DNA of 64,000 nucleotides from CAMTVQ01 sp947085255 (GTDB lineage: Bacteria; Bacteroidota; Bacteroidia; Sphingobacteriales; Sphingobacteriaceae), in the NCBI GenBank assembly GCA_947085255.1, contig CAMTVQ010000002.1:186001-250000 (forward strand). The letters run 5' to 3'. The position numbers were made by a program, and so were the translations under genes. Under the pieces are notes generated by a model. It made no database searches and was not told where the DNA came from. It worked only from the letters and a program-made list of their open reading frames with translations. The first letter of the stretch is position 1. Each line of letters begins with the position of its first letter. Below, one piece after another: positions 1 to 9,105 of this stretch.

Positions 1-88
1 TTGGAGCTCCAATATCTGGCAAAACAACAGTCTTACTTTGCATGATATCAATTATTTTTTTCGGTAGCGCGCGATTAAGATTATCCAT
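1..88 (-). CDS. Unknown protein, N-terminal part (runs off the window)
   Basis: An open frame starts at an ATG (complement of 86-88) and stays open for 29 codons to the window edge; it begins MDNLNRALPKKIIDIMQSKT. It lies downstream of the dnaK terminator on the same strand. The fragment is too short to assign a family. The start is tentative because no promoter or upstream stop pattern decides it. Confidence 0.4.
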   Translation of the reverse strand, partial: MDNLNRALPKKIIDIMQSKTVVLPDIGAP

Positions 89-106
89 AAACAATTTTCC
101 CTTTAA

Positions 107-138
107 ATTAAAAGGCCTCTTTTAGAGGCCTTTTAATC
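107..138 (-). terminator. Intrinsic terminator of dnaK
   Basis: Inverted repeat attaaaaggcctct / agaggccttttaat with a 3-base loop. The A/T-rich flanks give a U-tract on either strand. It sits directly behind the dnaK stop codon. Confidence 0.85.
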
Positions 139-153
139 ATTCAAACAAGACTT

Positions 154-2064
154 TTATTTTTTATCTTCTTTTACCTCTTCAAAATCCACATCTGTTACGT
201 CCGTAGGCTGACCATTTTCAGGAGCGGGTTCTCCACCACCTGCATTTGCCTGTGCATCTTGCGTAGCTTTATACATTTCTTCTGAAGCCGCATTCCAAGC
301 AGCTGTAAGCTCCTCTAATGCCGCATCAATAGCTGGTAAATCTTTTGCAGTATGTGCTTCTCGCAACTTTGTCAAAGTATTTTCAATTACCGAACGCTTA
401 TCAGCAGATAGCTTATCGCCATACTCTTTTAATTGTTTTTCGGTGTTAAAAATCATGCTGTCGGCAGCATTTACTTTCTCTACTTCTTCCTTAGCTTTTT
501 GATCTGATTCAGCATTCACTTCAGCTTCTTTCTTCATTGCTGCAATTTCTGCTTCACTTAATCCTGAAGAAGCCTCAATGCGAATTTTTTGTTCTTTACT
601 GGTTGCTTTATCTTTTGCAGTTACGTGCAAAATACCATTCGCATCAATATCAAATATTACTTCAACTTGAGGAACACCACGAGGAGCAGGAGGAATACCA
701 TCTAAATGGAAACGACCAATAGTACGGTTTTGAGCCGCCATAGGACGCTCTCCTTGCAATACATGTATTTCTACTGCTGGTTGATTATCACTTGCTGTAG
801 AGAAGGTTTCGCTTCTTTTAGTAGGTATTGTTGTGTTCGATTCGATAAGGCGTGTAAATACGCCACCCATTGTTTCGATACCTAAAGAAAGTGGCGTAAC
901 GTCTAATAACAATACGTCTTTTACTTCTCCTGTTAATACTCCACCCTGAATAGCCGCTCCAATTGCAACAACCTCATCCGGATTTACTCCTTTTGATGGT
1001 TCTTTACCAAAGAATGCTTTTACAGCTTCTTGAATAGCAGGAATACGAGTAGATCCCCCTACTAAGATTACTTCATCAATATCCTTTACCGTTAAACCTG
1101 CATTTTTCAATGCCGAACGACAAGGCGCAATTGTACGTTTTACCAAATCATCTACCAATTGCTCAAACTTTGCTTTTGACAATGTACGCACCAAGTGACG
1201 TGGAATGCCATCTACAGGCATAATGTATGGCAAGTTTATTTCTGTAGAGGCAGAGCTAGATAACTCAATTTTTGCTTTTTCTGCTCCTTCTTTTAAGCGT
1301 TGTAATGCTGCAGGATCTTTTGTAAGATCTAAACCACTGTTTTCGTCTTTAAACTCTTGAACCAACCAATCAATAATTTTTTGATCAAAGTCATCACCAC
1401 CTAAGTGGGTATCGCCATCAGTAGATTTTACTTCAAAAACGCCTTCACCTAATTCTAATACAGATACATCATGCGTACCACCACCACAATCGAATACTAC
1501 GATTTTCATGTCTTGGTGTTTCTTATCCATACCATATGCTAATGCTGCAGCAGTTGGCTCATTAATAATGCGGTGAACTTTTAACCCAGCAATTTCTCCT
1601 GCTTCTTTGGTTGCCTGACGCTGCGCATCGTTAAAATAAGCAGGTACAGTAATAACTGCATCTGTTACTTCTTGTCCCAAGTAATCTTCAGCTGTTTTCT
1701 TCATTTTCTGAAGAATCATTGCCGACAATTCTTGAGGCGTATACATGCGGTCGTCAATTTTTACACGTGGGGTATTGTTATCCCCTTTTACTACTTTATA
1801 CGGTACACGAGCAATCTCTTTTGAACACTCATCAAAACGATTTCCCATGAATCGTTTAATCGAAAAAATTGTTTTTTCCGGATTGGTAATCGCTTGACGC
1901 TTTGCAGGGTCACCTATTTTACGTTCGCCATTGGCTGCAAATCCAATAACCGAAGGTGTTGTGCGTTTTCCTTCACTGTTAGCTATTACTACTGGCTCAT
2001 TGCCTTCCATTACTGCTACGCAAGAGTTTGTAGTACCTAAATCTATTCCTATTATTTTTCCCAT
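154..2064 (-). CDS. dnaK: Chaperone protein DnaK (Hsp70)
   Basis: ATP-dependent cytosolic chaperone that works with DnaJ and GrpE. The 636 residues are full length. The N-terminal ATPase domain opens with GIDLGTTNSCVAVMEG; phosphate-2 region FDCGGGTHDVSVLELG is near residue 190; the adenosine motif VGGSTRIPAIQ follows. The substrate-binding domain begins after the linker DVLLLDVTPLSLGIE and the protein ends in the acidic DVDFEEVKEDKK tail. The Cys in DCGGGTH replaces the more usual Leu; His for Phe is, from memory, common in Bacteroidota. Transcribed alone, with a possible sigma-54-like promoter upstream and a terminator behind. Identification is certain. Confidence 0.99.
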   Translation of the reverse strand: MGKIIGIDLGTTNSCVAVMEGNEPVVIANSEGKRTTPSVIGFAANGERKIGDPAKRQAITNPEKTIFSIKRFMGNRFDECSKEIARVPYKVVKGDNNTPRVKIDDRMYTPQELSAMILQKMKKTAEDYLGQEVTDAVITVPAYFNDAQRQATKEAGEIAGLKVHRIINEPTAAALAYGMDKKHQDMKIVVFDCGGGTHDVSVLELGEGVFEVKSTDGDTHLGGDDFDQKIIDWLVQEFKDENSGLDLTKDPAALQRLKEGAEKAKIELSSSASTEINLPYIMPVDGIPRHLVRTLSKAKFEQLVDDLVKRTIAPCRSALKNAGLTVKDIDEVILVGGSTRIPAIQEAVKAFFGKEPSKGVNPDEVVAIGAAIQGGVLTGEVKDVLLLDVTPLSLGIETMGGVFTRLIESNTTIPTKRSETFSTASDNQPAVEIHVLQGERPMAAQNRTIGRFHLDGIPPAPRGVPQVEVIFDIDANGILHVTAKDKATSKEQKIRIEASSGLSEAEIAAMKKEAEVNAESDQKAKEEVEKVNAADSMIFNTEKQLKEYGDKLSADKRSVIENTLTKLREAHTAKDLPAIDAALEELTAAWNAASEEMYKATQDAQANAGGGEPAPENGQPTDVTDVDFEEVKEDKK

Positions 2065-2097
2065 GATATTTTTTACTAATTTTTAATAACTGGGCAA

Positions 2098-2115
2098 TGT
2101 CAAGGAGTATGCCAA
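2098..2115 (-). promoter_or_regulatory. Possible sigma-54-like promoter of dnaK
   Basis: On the minus strand the sequence reads TTGGCATACTCCTTGACA, 34 bases before the dnaK ATG. It resembles the sigma-54 consensus TGGCAC-N5-TTGCA, with GG-N10-GA instead of GG-N10-GC. It overlaps one arm of an inverted repeat (atgccaa-N9-ttggcat, 2109-2131). A short palindrome gacac-tggc-gtgtc lies further upstream at 2172-2185. Suggestive, not proven; no TAnnTTTG element was found here. Confidence 0.35.
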
Positions 2116-2195
2116 GCGATTAGATTGGCATATATGCGTATTTTTGGCGTAAAAACAGGGGATAATAGCGTGACACTGGCGTGTCTTTTTGTCAG

Positions 2196-3194
2196 CTATT
2201 CGGCAATAAAGCCTAAATCTTTTGTGAGTGGCCCCTTAATAAGTTCGTTTAAGGAAGCCTCGTTCAATATTGCTGGGAATGTTTTATTAAAACGGCTGGA
2301 GAATAATCCTAACCCATTTTCAATATTTGAGTATTCGGGTTTTACATCACTTAATGTAAGCAAATTGCCATTCAACCGCAAGTATTCATCTAGATCAGAG
2401 GCTGCAGCCGAAAACCTGTACTTAAACTCGTTATAAGCTACGCGCTCTACATTAGGATTTTCCGCTAATTGGGCAGCCAATCCATTGTAAAATACTTGAG
2501 GAGAAAAGCCAAATGCAAGTTCGGCTCCACTAAATCCAGATGCAGTAAAACCTGAAATCAGATTTATCACAACACTTTTACGAGTAGATGCTTTTGTTAT
2601 TTTATCCCTTTCCAGATAATCAAAAATGATATCGAAATCATAACGCACCGCATTTGCAGCAGATCTCCAAGTAATGCGCTGTGGTGGATACTTTCCATCT
2701 TTATAATAAGAAACTTGAAAAGGAGGAAAAATCAATTTAAAATCACCAATTACAGCTGTTTTGGATGAACAGACTAAGGTATCTGTGAGCTTATTTTTAA
2801 CTTCAATAGTATATACAAAAGAAGAGTCTAGTTTTTGCTTAGGTGTTGCATACAGGCGTTGTTCTGCTGCAAAAACACCTTCTTCTCTGTCCACCTCGAC
2901 TAGCTCACAAAGTATTTCGATGGTATTTTTATCCTTCTTACCAATAAGTTTTACTTCTAAAGGATACGGATGATACTGCGAATCGGGATTGGCTGCATAA
3001 ATAAACGCATCGCCTTCACCCAAAAATGCTTTATTGATTTTGATGTACTGTACAGAATCTGCCGTATTTAAAAGTCCATACAAGATAGTGACTTCTTTAT
3101 AAGGCGCATTTACATTCAATTCATTATCACAACTTAAAAAAAAGCTACAACAGATAAGGATACTGCCTTTTTGTAGAAATTTCAATACCGACAT
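2196..3194 (-). CDS. Bacteroidota-type lipoprotein, function unknown
   Basis: I chose the ATG at 3194 because it gives a proper lipoprotein signal: MSVLKFLQKG, a hydrophobic stretch, then the lipobox FFLSC with the Cys at residue 22. A longer frame begins at 3236 but would put 14 polar residues before the signal. The mature part of about 310 residues is beta-rich with many Tyr/Phe and Lys residues; it loosely resembles the DUF4249-type lipoproteins of this phylum, but I cannot confirm that. It sits alone between dnaK and the end of the ribosomal superoperon, on the same strand. Confidence 0.75.
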   Translation of the reverse strand: MSVLKFLQKGSILICCSFFLSCDNELNVNAPYKEVTILYGLLNTADSVQYIKINKAFLGEGDAFIYAANPDSQYHPYPLEVKLIGKKDKNTIEILCELVEVDREEGVFAAEQRLYATPKQKLDSSFVYTIEVKNKLTDTLVCSSKTAVIGDFKLIFPPFQVSYYKDGKYPPQRITWRSAANAVRYDFDIIFDYLERDKITKASTRKSVVINLISGFTASGFSGAELAFGFSPQVFYNGLAAQLAENPNVERVAYNEFKYRFSAAASDLDEYLRLNGNLLTLSDVKPEYSNIENGLGLFSSRFNKTFPAILNEASLNELIKGPLTKDLGFIAE

Positions 3195-3247
3195 TTTTAT
3201 GTTAAACTGAAGCTTATAATGGGTAAACGTATTCATTTTTTGCCAAA

Positions 3248-3287
3248 AAAAGAAAAGGGTACCGCTGCTGCGTTACCCTTTTCTTTT
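3248..3287 (-). terminator. Terminator at the end of the ribosomal superoperon
   Basis: A 14-bp perfect stem aaaagaaaagggta / tacccttttctttt with a GC-rich loop and T-runs on both sides, 16 bases behind the rplQ stop. It closes the 18-kb transcription unit. Confidence 0.85.
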
Positions 3288-3302
3288 AAAATATTTTTGC
3301 TA

Positions 3303-3887
3303 TTATTCTTCCGTAGCTGGTTTCTCTTCCTTTGTAGGAGTTTCTGCAGCTGGAGTTTCTATTACTTCTTCTGTACTTTCAACTACAGCAGGCGCTTCTG
3401 CAACTGGCTTTTCAGCTTTTACTGCTTTAGTTTCTGTTATTGGCTTTACAACCTCTGTCGCAGTTTTTCCTGAACCTCTTCTACGAGTAGCTTTAGCTTT
3501 TGCAGGTTCTGCTGCTGCTAATAGTGTCTCATTATAATCCACTAACTCTATCATTGCCATTTCGGCGTTATCGCCTAAACGGTTTTGTAATTTAATGATA
3601 CGAGTGTATCCACCTGGACGATCAGCTATTTTAATAGCGATATCTCTAAATAGGATAGTTACCGTTTCTTTGTTTTGCAAATAACTAAACACCACTCTTC
3701 GTGAAGTTGTAGTATCATCTTTCGATCTTGTAAGCAATGGCTCCACATATTTTCTCAATGCCTTTGCCTTTGCAACAGTTGTAGTAATGCGTTTATGTAA
3801 AATCAACGAAGATGCCATGTTCGAAAGCATAGCTTTTCTGTGCGAACTTGTTCTACCTAAGTGATTTATTTTTTTTCCGTGTCTCAT
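3303..3887 (-). CDS. rplQ: 50S ribosomal protein L17
   Basis: Large-subunit protein near the exit tunnel. The first 120 residues are a normal L17 (MRHGKKINHLGRTSSHRKAM, then GDNAEMAMIELVDYN). Residues 121-194 are an added low-complexity tail rich in Ala, Glu, Lys and Thr, ending TKEEKPATEE. Such tails recur in Bacteroidota L17 (family knowledge). Last gene of the superoperon, directly after rpoA as usual. Confidence 0.98.
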   Translation of the reverse strand: MRHGKKINHLGRTSSHRKAMLSNMASSLILHKRITTTVAKAKALRKYVEPLLTRSKDDTTTSRRVVFSYLQNKETVTILFRDIAIKIADRPGGYTRIIKLQNRLGDNAEMAMIELVDYNETLLAAAEPAKAKATRRRGSGKTATEVVKPITETKAVKAEKPVAEAPAVVESTEEVIETPAAETPTKEEKPATEE

Positions 3888-3945
3888 CTCTTAAAAAAAA
3901 ATTTATTGTAGAGTTACCTATAAATTAGGCTAACTACGTATTGTA

Positions 3946-4938
3946 CTATTCTTCGTCTAATTTATATTTAGATATGTTCATACCAAAAGACAAGCCTTTA
4001 GATTTTACCAAATCTTGAATCTCTGTTAATGATTTTTTACCAAAGTTTCTAAATTTTAACATATCTGCTACATCGTAGCTAACTAAGTCTGCAATTGTTT
4101 TAATTTCTGCAGCTTTAAGGCAATTCAATGCACGTACTGATAAATCTAAATCTACCAATTCCAGTTTAAGGATTTTACGCATGTGCAATGTTTCCTCATC
4201 CACTTCTGTAGAAACCTCTTTTGTTTGAGTTTCTAACATGATGTTTTCGTCAGAAAACAACATAAAGTGTTGAATTAATATTTTAGCTGCTTCTTTAAGA
4301 GCATCTTCTGGATGAATAGAACCATCGGTAATAATTTCTAAAACCAATTTTTCGTAATCCGTTTTTTGCTCTACACGATAGTTTTCGATGTTGTATTTTA
4401 CATTCTTAATAGGAGTGTAAATTGCATCGATTGCTATTGTTCCTAAAGGAGCATCTTGTGCTTTGTTTTCGTCTGCTAAAACATAACCTCTACCTTTATT
4501 GATAGTAAGTTCTAGTTCTAATGTAACAGAAGGATTCATGTTACAGATAACTAAATCAGGATTTAGTACAGTAAAATTAGAAGAAAACTTAGCTATATCT
4601 CCTGCATTAAAAGCATCTTGACCTTTAATGATTACAAATATTTTTTCAGCGTCTACACCTTCAACTATACGCTTAAAACGTACTTGTTTAAGGTTAAGAA
4701 TAATTTCGGTAACATCTTCAACTACTCCTTTAATAGTTGAAAATTCGTGTGCAACTCCAGAAAAACGGGCAGAAGTAATAGCATAACCTTCTAATGAAGA
4801 AAGTAAAATTCTTCTCAAAGAGTTACCTATTGTAATACCAAAACCTGGTTCTAAAGGGCGAAATTCAAAAAGACCTTCAAAATCGGTGGCTTTTTGCATG
4901 ATTACCCTATCGGGTCTTTGAAATGCTAATATTGACAT
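3946..4938 (-). CDS. rpoA: RNA polymerase subunit alpha
   Basis: Assembly platform of RNA polymerase. The 330 residues hold the N-terminal dimerisation domain (LRRILLSSLEGYAI near residue 42), a linker and the C-terminal DNA- and activator-binding domain (residues about 250-320, with LRNFGKKSL-like helix-hairpin-helix FRNFGKKSLTEI). Lies between rpsD and rplQ in the standard alpha-operon order. Confidence 0.99.
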   Translation of the reverse strand: MSILAFQRPDRVIMQKATDFEGLFEFRPLEPGFGITIGNSLRRILLSSLEGYAITSARFSGVAHEFSTIKGVVEDVTEIILNLKQVRFKRIVEGVDAEKIFVIIKGQDAFNAGDIAKFSSNFTVLNPDLVICNMNPSVTLELELTINKGRGYVLADENKAQDAPLGTIAIDAIYTPIKNVKYNIENYRVEQKTDYEKLVLEIITDGSIHPEDALKEAAKILIQHFMLFSDENIMLETQTKEVSTEVDEETLHMRKILKLELVDLDLSVRALNCLKAAEIKTIADLVSYDVADMLKFRNFGKKSLTEIQDLVKSKGLSFGMNISKYKLDEE

Positions 4939-5001
4939 TTTTACTACGTTAGTTGTTAAAAATACTACTTAACTATTTTGAGACTAAAAGCTCGTAAATT
5001 A

Positions 5002-5610
5002 TTACTTAGAGTACAATTCTACGATTAACTGCTCTTTTATATTCTCAGGAATCTGATCACGTTCAGGATATGTTAAAAACTTACCTGACATGCTAGTTGC
5101 ATCCCATTCTAACCAGTTAAATTTATTGATTCTACGGCTATTAACTGAAGTAGTAATAGCTTCTACAGATTTAGATTTTTCACGAACCGCTACTACATCT
5201 CCAGCTCTCAACTGGTATGAAGGAATGTTAACTACTTCTCCATTTACTGTTACGTGCTTATGACCAACTAATTGGCGAGCAGCAGAACGAGTTGTAGCTA
5301 TTCCTAAACGGAAAACGGTGTTATCTAGGCGTGCTTCCAAGAACTTTAACAAGTTTTCACCTGTAATGCCTGGCTTGCGATGCGCTAAGTCGAATAGATT
5401 AGCAAACTGACGCTCTAATACACCATATGTGTATTTTGCTTTTTGCTTTTCGGTAAGCTGTGTAGAATATTCTGATTTCTTACTGCGTTTGCTAGCAGCT
5501 CCGTGTTGCCCCGGTGGATAGTTCTTTTTGTCTAAAACTTTATCCGGTCCAAAGATTGCTTCTTTAAATTTACGGGCTATTCTTGATTTTGGTCCTGTGT
5601 AACGTGCCAT
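5002..5610 (-). CDS. rpsD: 30S ribosomal protein S4
   Basis: Primary 16S-binding protein that nucleates 30S assembly. The 202 residues begin MARYTGPKSRIARKF and carry the S4 RNA-binding fold at about 92-155 (RLDNTVFRLG, ARQLVGHKHVTVNG). There is no zinc-binding Cys cluster, so it is the C-minus type. Between rpsK and rpoA. Confidence 0.99.
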   Translation of the reverse strand: MARYTGPKSRIARKFKEAIFGPDKVLDKKNYPPGQHGAASKRSKKSEYSTQLTEKQKAKYTYGVLERQFANLFDLAHRKPGITGENLLKFLEARLDNTVFRLGIATTRSAARQLVGHKHVTVNGEVVNIPSYQLRAGDVVAVREKSKSVEAITTSVNSRRINKFNWLEWDATSMSGKFLTYPERDQIPENIKEQLIVELYSK

Positions 5611-5682
5611 GTTGTGTTAGTTAATCTTAGCTACTTATCGCATGAACAAGTAGTATAACTGTTTATAATTATAATATATGAA

Positions 5683-6072
5683 TTAAACTCTTCTCTTTTT
5701 AGGTGGGCGACATCCATTATGTGGAAGTGGTGTAATATCTTTTATAGATAATACTTCTAAGCCAGCAACTTGTAACGTACGTATTGCTGATTCTCTGCCC
5801 GACCCTGGTCCTTTTACAAATACTTCTACTTTGCGTAAACCTAAATCATAGGCTACTTTACCGCAATCTGTTGCTGCTTGTCCAGCTGCATACGGAGTAT
5901 TTTTCTTTGAACCTTTAAAGCCCATCTTACCTGCAGATGACCAAGATATTATCTGACCATTTACATTTGTAAGCGAAATAATAATATTGTTAAAAGTAGC
6001 ATTGATATGCGCTTCTCCAATTGCTTCTACAGCAACTTTTCTTTTAACAACTTTTTTTGTAGTTTTTGCCAT
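5683..6072 (-). CDS. rpsK: 30S ribosomal protein S11
   Basis: Platform protein of the 30S subunit contacting mRNA at the E site. The 129 residues have the conserved core INATFNNIIISLT, SSAGKMGFKGSKK and the C-terminal DITPLPHNGCRPPKKRRV. The Lys/Arg-rich N-terminus (residues 1-14) is typical. Alpha-operon position between rpsM and rpsD. Confidence 0.99.
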   Translation of the reverse strand: MAKTTKKVVKRKVAVEAIGEAHINATFNNIIISLTNVNGQIISWSSAGKMGFKGSKKNTPYAAGQAATDCGKVAYDLGLRKVEVFVKGPGSGRESAIRTLQVAGLEVLSIKDITPLPHNGCRPPKKRRV

Positions 6073-6147
6073 TTTATATTCCTTAGCGTACTATTTTATC
6101 TATCTAGGCTGCACACACTTGTATCCAAGTAGTGTTGCTAACCATTA

Positions 6148-6528
6148 TTAACCTTTTACGGCTTTCTTCTTGTTAGCTACTGTCTTACGTTTTCCTTTAC
6201 GTGTACGTGCATTGTTTTTAGTGCTCTGACCACGTAATGGTAATCCCTTACGATGACGCAAACCTCTGTAGCAACCAATATCCATCAATCGCTTGATGTT
6301 TAATTGCACTTCAGAACGCAACGAGCCTTCTACCTTTATTTGCTCAGTAATAATGCTACGAATCTTTGCTTGATCGTCATCATCCCACTCTTGTACTTTT
6401 TTATCCCAATCTACCTGAGCTTCAGTAAGAATACGTTGAGCCGTAATTCTTCCTATTCCGTAAATATACGTTAAGCCAATTTCCCCTCTTTTGTTTTTTG
6501 GTAAATCTATACCTGCAATACGTGCCAT
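6148..6528 (-). CDS. rpsM: 30S ribosomal protein S13
   Basis: Head protein of the 30S subunit that bridges to the 50S and touches the P-site tRNA. It begins MARIAGIDLPKNKRGEIGLT and ends in the basic tail GLPLRGQSTKNNARTRKGKR followed by about ten Lys-rich residues. The 126-residue length is normal. Follows rpmJ. Confidence 0.99.
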   Translation of the reverse strand: MARIAGIDLPKNKRGEIGLTYIYGIGRITAQRILTEAQVDWDKKVQEWDDDDQAKIRSIITEQIKVEGSLRSEVQLNIKRLMDIGCYRGLRHRKGLPLRGQSTKNNARTRKGKRKTVANKKKAVKG

Positions 6529-6572
6529 TTATATTTTATTAATGGTTATTAAAAAATAAATACCTCAAGAAA

Positions 6573-6689
6573 TTAACCTTGACGTTGTTTATACTTAGGG
6601 TTCTTCTTGTTAATTACATACAATTTACCCTTGCGGCGAATGATTTTACAATCAACGCTACGTTTCTTTATTGATGCTTTAATTTTCAT
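6573..6689 (-). CDS. rpmJ: 50S ribosomal protein L36
   Basis: A 38-codon gene read from an ATG at 6689: it starts MKIKASIKKRSVDCKIIRRK and ends KKNPKYKQRQG. This is a full-length L36. The Cys ligands are mostly replaced (a single Cys at residue 14), so it is the zinc-free type. It sits between infA and rpsM as in other bacteria. Confidence 0.97.
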   Translation of the reverse strand: MKIKASIKKRSVDCKIIRRKGKLYVINKKNPKYKQRQG

Positions 6690-6713
6690 CTCTTTCTGTT
6701 ATTAATATTTATC

Positions 6714-6932
6714 TTACTTGTAACGATAAGTAATTCTTCCTTTTGTTAAATCATATGGCGACATTTCCAATTTTACCTTATCTCCAGGTAAAATTTTAAT
6801 GTAGTGCATTCTCATTTTACCAGATATATGAGCAATAATTTCGTGCCCGTTTTCTAACTCAACTCTAAACATAGCGTTAGATAATGCCTCCTTTATTGTT
6901 CCATCCTGTTCAATGGAAGACTGTTTAGCCAT
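6714..6932 (-). CDS. infA: Translation initiation factor IF-1
   Basis: Blocks the A site during initiation. The 72 residues form one S1-type OB fold: MAKQSSIEQDGTI, then LENGHEIIAHISGKMRMHYI and GDKVKLEMSPYDLTKGRI. Located between map and rpmJ, the usual order in this phylum. Confidence 0.99.
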   Translation of the reverse strand: MAKQSSIEQDGTIKEALSNAMFRVELENGHEIIAHISGKMRMHYIKILPGDKVKLEMSPYDLTKGRITYRYK

Positions 6933-6950
6933 ACTTTTCTTTTTATATTA

Positions 6951-7769
6951 TTAAACAGTAATTAATCCTGTTTTAAAACAATTATCATTTTTTGCTATTG
7001 CTTCTTCAATGTATTTAAACGTTGATAAAACATCTGCTTTGCCATCTTTTACGCAAACGGTGTGTTCGTAATGTGCAGATGGTTTATTATCTGCTGTTGT
7101 TACTGTCCAGCCGTCTTTGTGCGTAATTACTTTTGCTGTCCCCATGTTTATCATAGGTTCTATAGCTATCACTAATCCTTGTTCCAATTTTACACCTGCT
7201 CCTCGTTTACCATAATTAGGTACCTCTGGTTTTTCGTGTAATGATTTTCCGATACCATGCCCTACCAATTCTCTTACAATACCGTAGTTGTATTTAGTAG
7301 CATGTTCTTGCACAGCATACGATACATCTCCTAATCTATTACCATGTTGCACCTTATCTATTGCCAGCTGTAGGCACTCTTGTGTAACACGTAGTAATTG
7401 TTGCACTGGAGCAGTTATTTGACCTATAGCAAATGTATAAGCCGAATCTCCAAAAAACTCATTTTTAAGCACTCCACAATCAACTGATAAACAATCGCCT
7501 TCTTTGATTTCTCTTTTAGAAGGGATGCCGTGTACTACTTCCTCATTGGGCGAAATACATAATGTATTTGGGAAACCTCCATAATTTTTAAATGCTGGGA
7601 TTCCTCCATTATCTCTTATGTATTCCTCTGCTAACTTATCTAAAGCTAACAAAGTGATACCTGGTTTGATTACTTTAGCTATTTCTGCTAAAGTTTTTGA
7701 AACAAGCAAAGAACTTTCTCTTATTAACTCTACCTCTTCGGTAGTTTTGTAATAAATTTTATTACTCAC
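6951..7769 (-). CDS. map: Methionine aminopeptidase, type I
   Basis: Removes the initiator Met from nascent proteins; a dinuclear metal enzyme of the cytosol. The 272 residues show the metal ligands in VDCGV (Asp), FGDSAYTF (Asp), GHGIG (His), IAIEPMI (Glu) and YEHTV (Glu). No N-terminal SEC-C zinc motif, so it is subtype Ia. Sits 8 bases behind secY. No adk gene lies between secY and map. Confidence 0.98.
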   Translation of the reverse strand: MSNKIYYKTTEEVELIRESSLLVSKTLAEIAKVIKPGITLLALDKLAEEYIRDNGGIPAFKNYGGFPNTLCISPNEEVVHGIPSKREIKEGDCLSVDCGVLKNEFFGDSAYTFAIGQITAPVQQLLRVTQECLQLAIDKVQHGNRLGDVSYAVQEHATKYNYGIVRELVGHGIGKSLHEKPEVPNYGKRGAGVKLEQGLVIAIEPMINMGTAKVITHKDGWTVTTADNKPSAHYEHTVCVKDGKADVLSTFKYIEEAIAKNDNCFKTGLITV

Positions 7770-7777
7770 TATACTCC

Positions 7778-9103
7778 TTATTGAACTGCTACACCCGCTG
7801 GCGTACGTCCTTTTATTCTTCCGGTCTTCATTAATCCATCATAATGACGCATTAATAAATGACTTTCAATTTGTTGTAATGTATCTAATACTACACCTAC
7901 CATAATTAATAAGGAAGTACCTCCGTAAAATTGTGCAAACTGGCTACTTACGCCTGCCAATACTGCTATTGCTGGCAATATGGCTACACCAGCCAAGAAA
8001 AACGAACCTGGTAAGGTAATGCGCGACATTGTTCCGTCGATAAACTCGGCTGTTTTCTTACCTGGTTTAATACCGGGAATAAATCCGTTATTACGTTTCA
8101 TGTCATCAGCCATTTGTGTAGGATTTACAGTAATAGCTGTGTAGAAATAGGTAAATACAATAATCAGCATGGCAAACACAAAGTTGTACCAAAATGAATC
8201 GTATCTATTAAAGCTGGTTAAAAACGTTGAATCTGTATTTGGAAAAAACTGAGCAATGGTGGTAGGAATAAACATGATTGCTTGTGCAAAAATGATAGGC
8301 ATTACCCCTGCTGCATTTACTTTTAATGGAATATACTGACGTACACCACCGTATTGTTTGTTACCTACAATTTTCTTTGCATACTGTACAGGTATTTTTC
8401 GTGTACCTTGTACTAACAAGATATTAAGCATAATAATACCCGTTAGCGCTGCCAACTCAATAATGAATGGTATTAATCCACCTTGACCGCCCAATCTGGA
8501 TACAAATTCGTTACCCATAGCTCCTGGTAAAGATGCGATGATACCTACCATGATGATTAATGATATACCGTTTCCTAAACCCTTATCAGTAATACGCTCG
8601 CCTAACCACATTACAAACATGGTACCAGCTGTAAGTATTATAATTGATGAAAAGGTAAATAAAGCAGGTCCTATAGAAGTTAAAATAGCTTCTTGTGGTA
8701 TTTGTGATTTAATATAACCAATAGCTTGTCCCGCAGTAACTAAAATTGTTAATAAGCGTGTGTGCTGATTGATAGTGCGTCGTCCACTTTCGCCTTCCTT
8801 TTGTAGTTTTTGGTAATAAGGAACCGCAATACCTAATATTTGAATAACAATAGAAGCCGATATGTAAGGCATTACACCTAATGCAAAAATAGATGCACGA
8901 GAGAAAGACCCTCCTGCAAACATGTTTAACAATCCTAACAAACCATCCTGCGCTTTGTCATTCAGTAATGTTGGATCAACTCCTGGAAGAACAATAAAAG
9001 AACCTACCCTGTAAATCAACAAAAACAATACAGTGTTGATTATACGGATACGAAGATCTTCTATCTTCCAAATATTTACTAAGGTATCTATGAACTTCTT
9101 CAT
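7778..9103 (-). CDS. secY: Protein translocase subunit SecY
   Basis: Channel of the Sec translocon in the inner membrane. The 441 residues contain ten hydrophobic segments, the plug region LLGLLNMFAGGSFSRASIFALG and the cytosolic loop with IPVQYAKKIVG. Only 2 bases separate it from rplO, implying translational coupling. Confidence 0.99.
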   Translation of the reverse strand: MKKFIDTLVNIWKIEDLRIRIINTVLFLLIYRVGSFIVLPGVDPTLLNDKAQDGLLGLLNMFAGGSFSRASIFALGVMPYISASIVIQILGIAVPYYQKLQKEGESGRRTINQHTRLLTILVTAGQAIGYIKSQIPQEAILTSIGPALFTFSSIIILTAGTMFVMWLGERITDKGLGNGISLIIMVGIIASLPGAMGNEFVSRLGGQGGLIPFIIELAALTGIIMLNILLVQGTRKIPVQYAKKIVGNKQYGGVRQYIPLKVNAAGVMPIIFAQAIMFIPTTIAQFFPNTDSTFLTSFNRYDSFWYNFVFAMLIIVFTYFYTAITVNPTQMADDMKRNNGFIPGIKPGKKTAEFIDGTMSRITLPGSFFLAGVAILPAIAVLAGVSSQFAQFYGGTSLLIMVGVVLDTLQQIESHLLMRHYDGLMKTGRIKGRTPAGVAVQ

Positions 9104-9105
9104 AC

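Noticed and set aside
2109..2131. Inverted repeat with N9 spacer upstream of dnaK as a CIRCE element
   Set aside because: Spacing fits, but the arms (atgccaa/ttggcat) do not match the CIRCE arms TTAGCACTC/GAGTGCTAA.
2125..2436. 103-codon plus-strand frame opposite the lipoprotein gene
   Set aside because: It lies mostly antisense to a gene with a good lipoprotein signal and has no recognisable feature.
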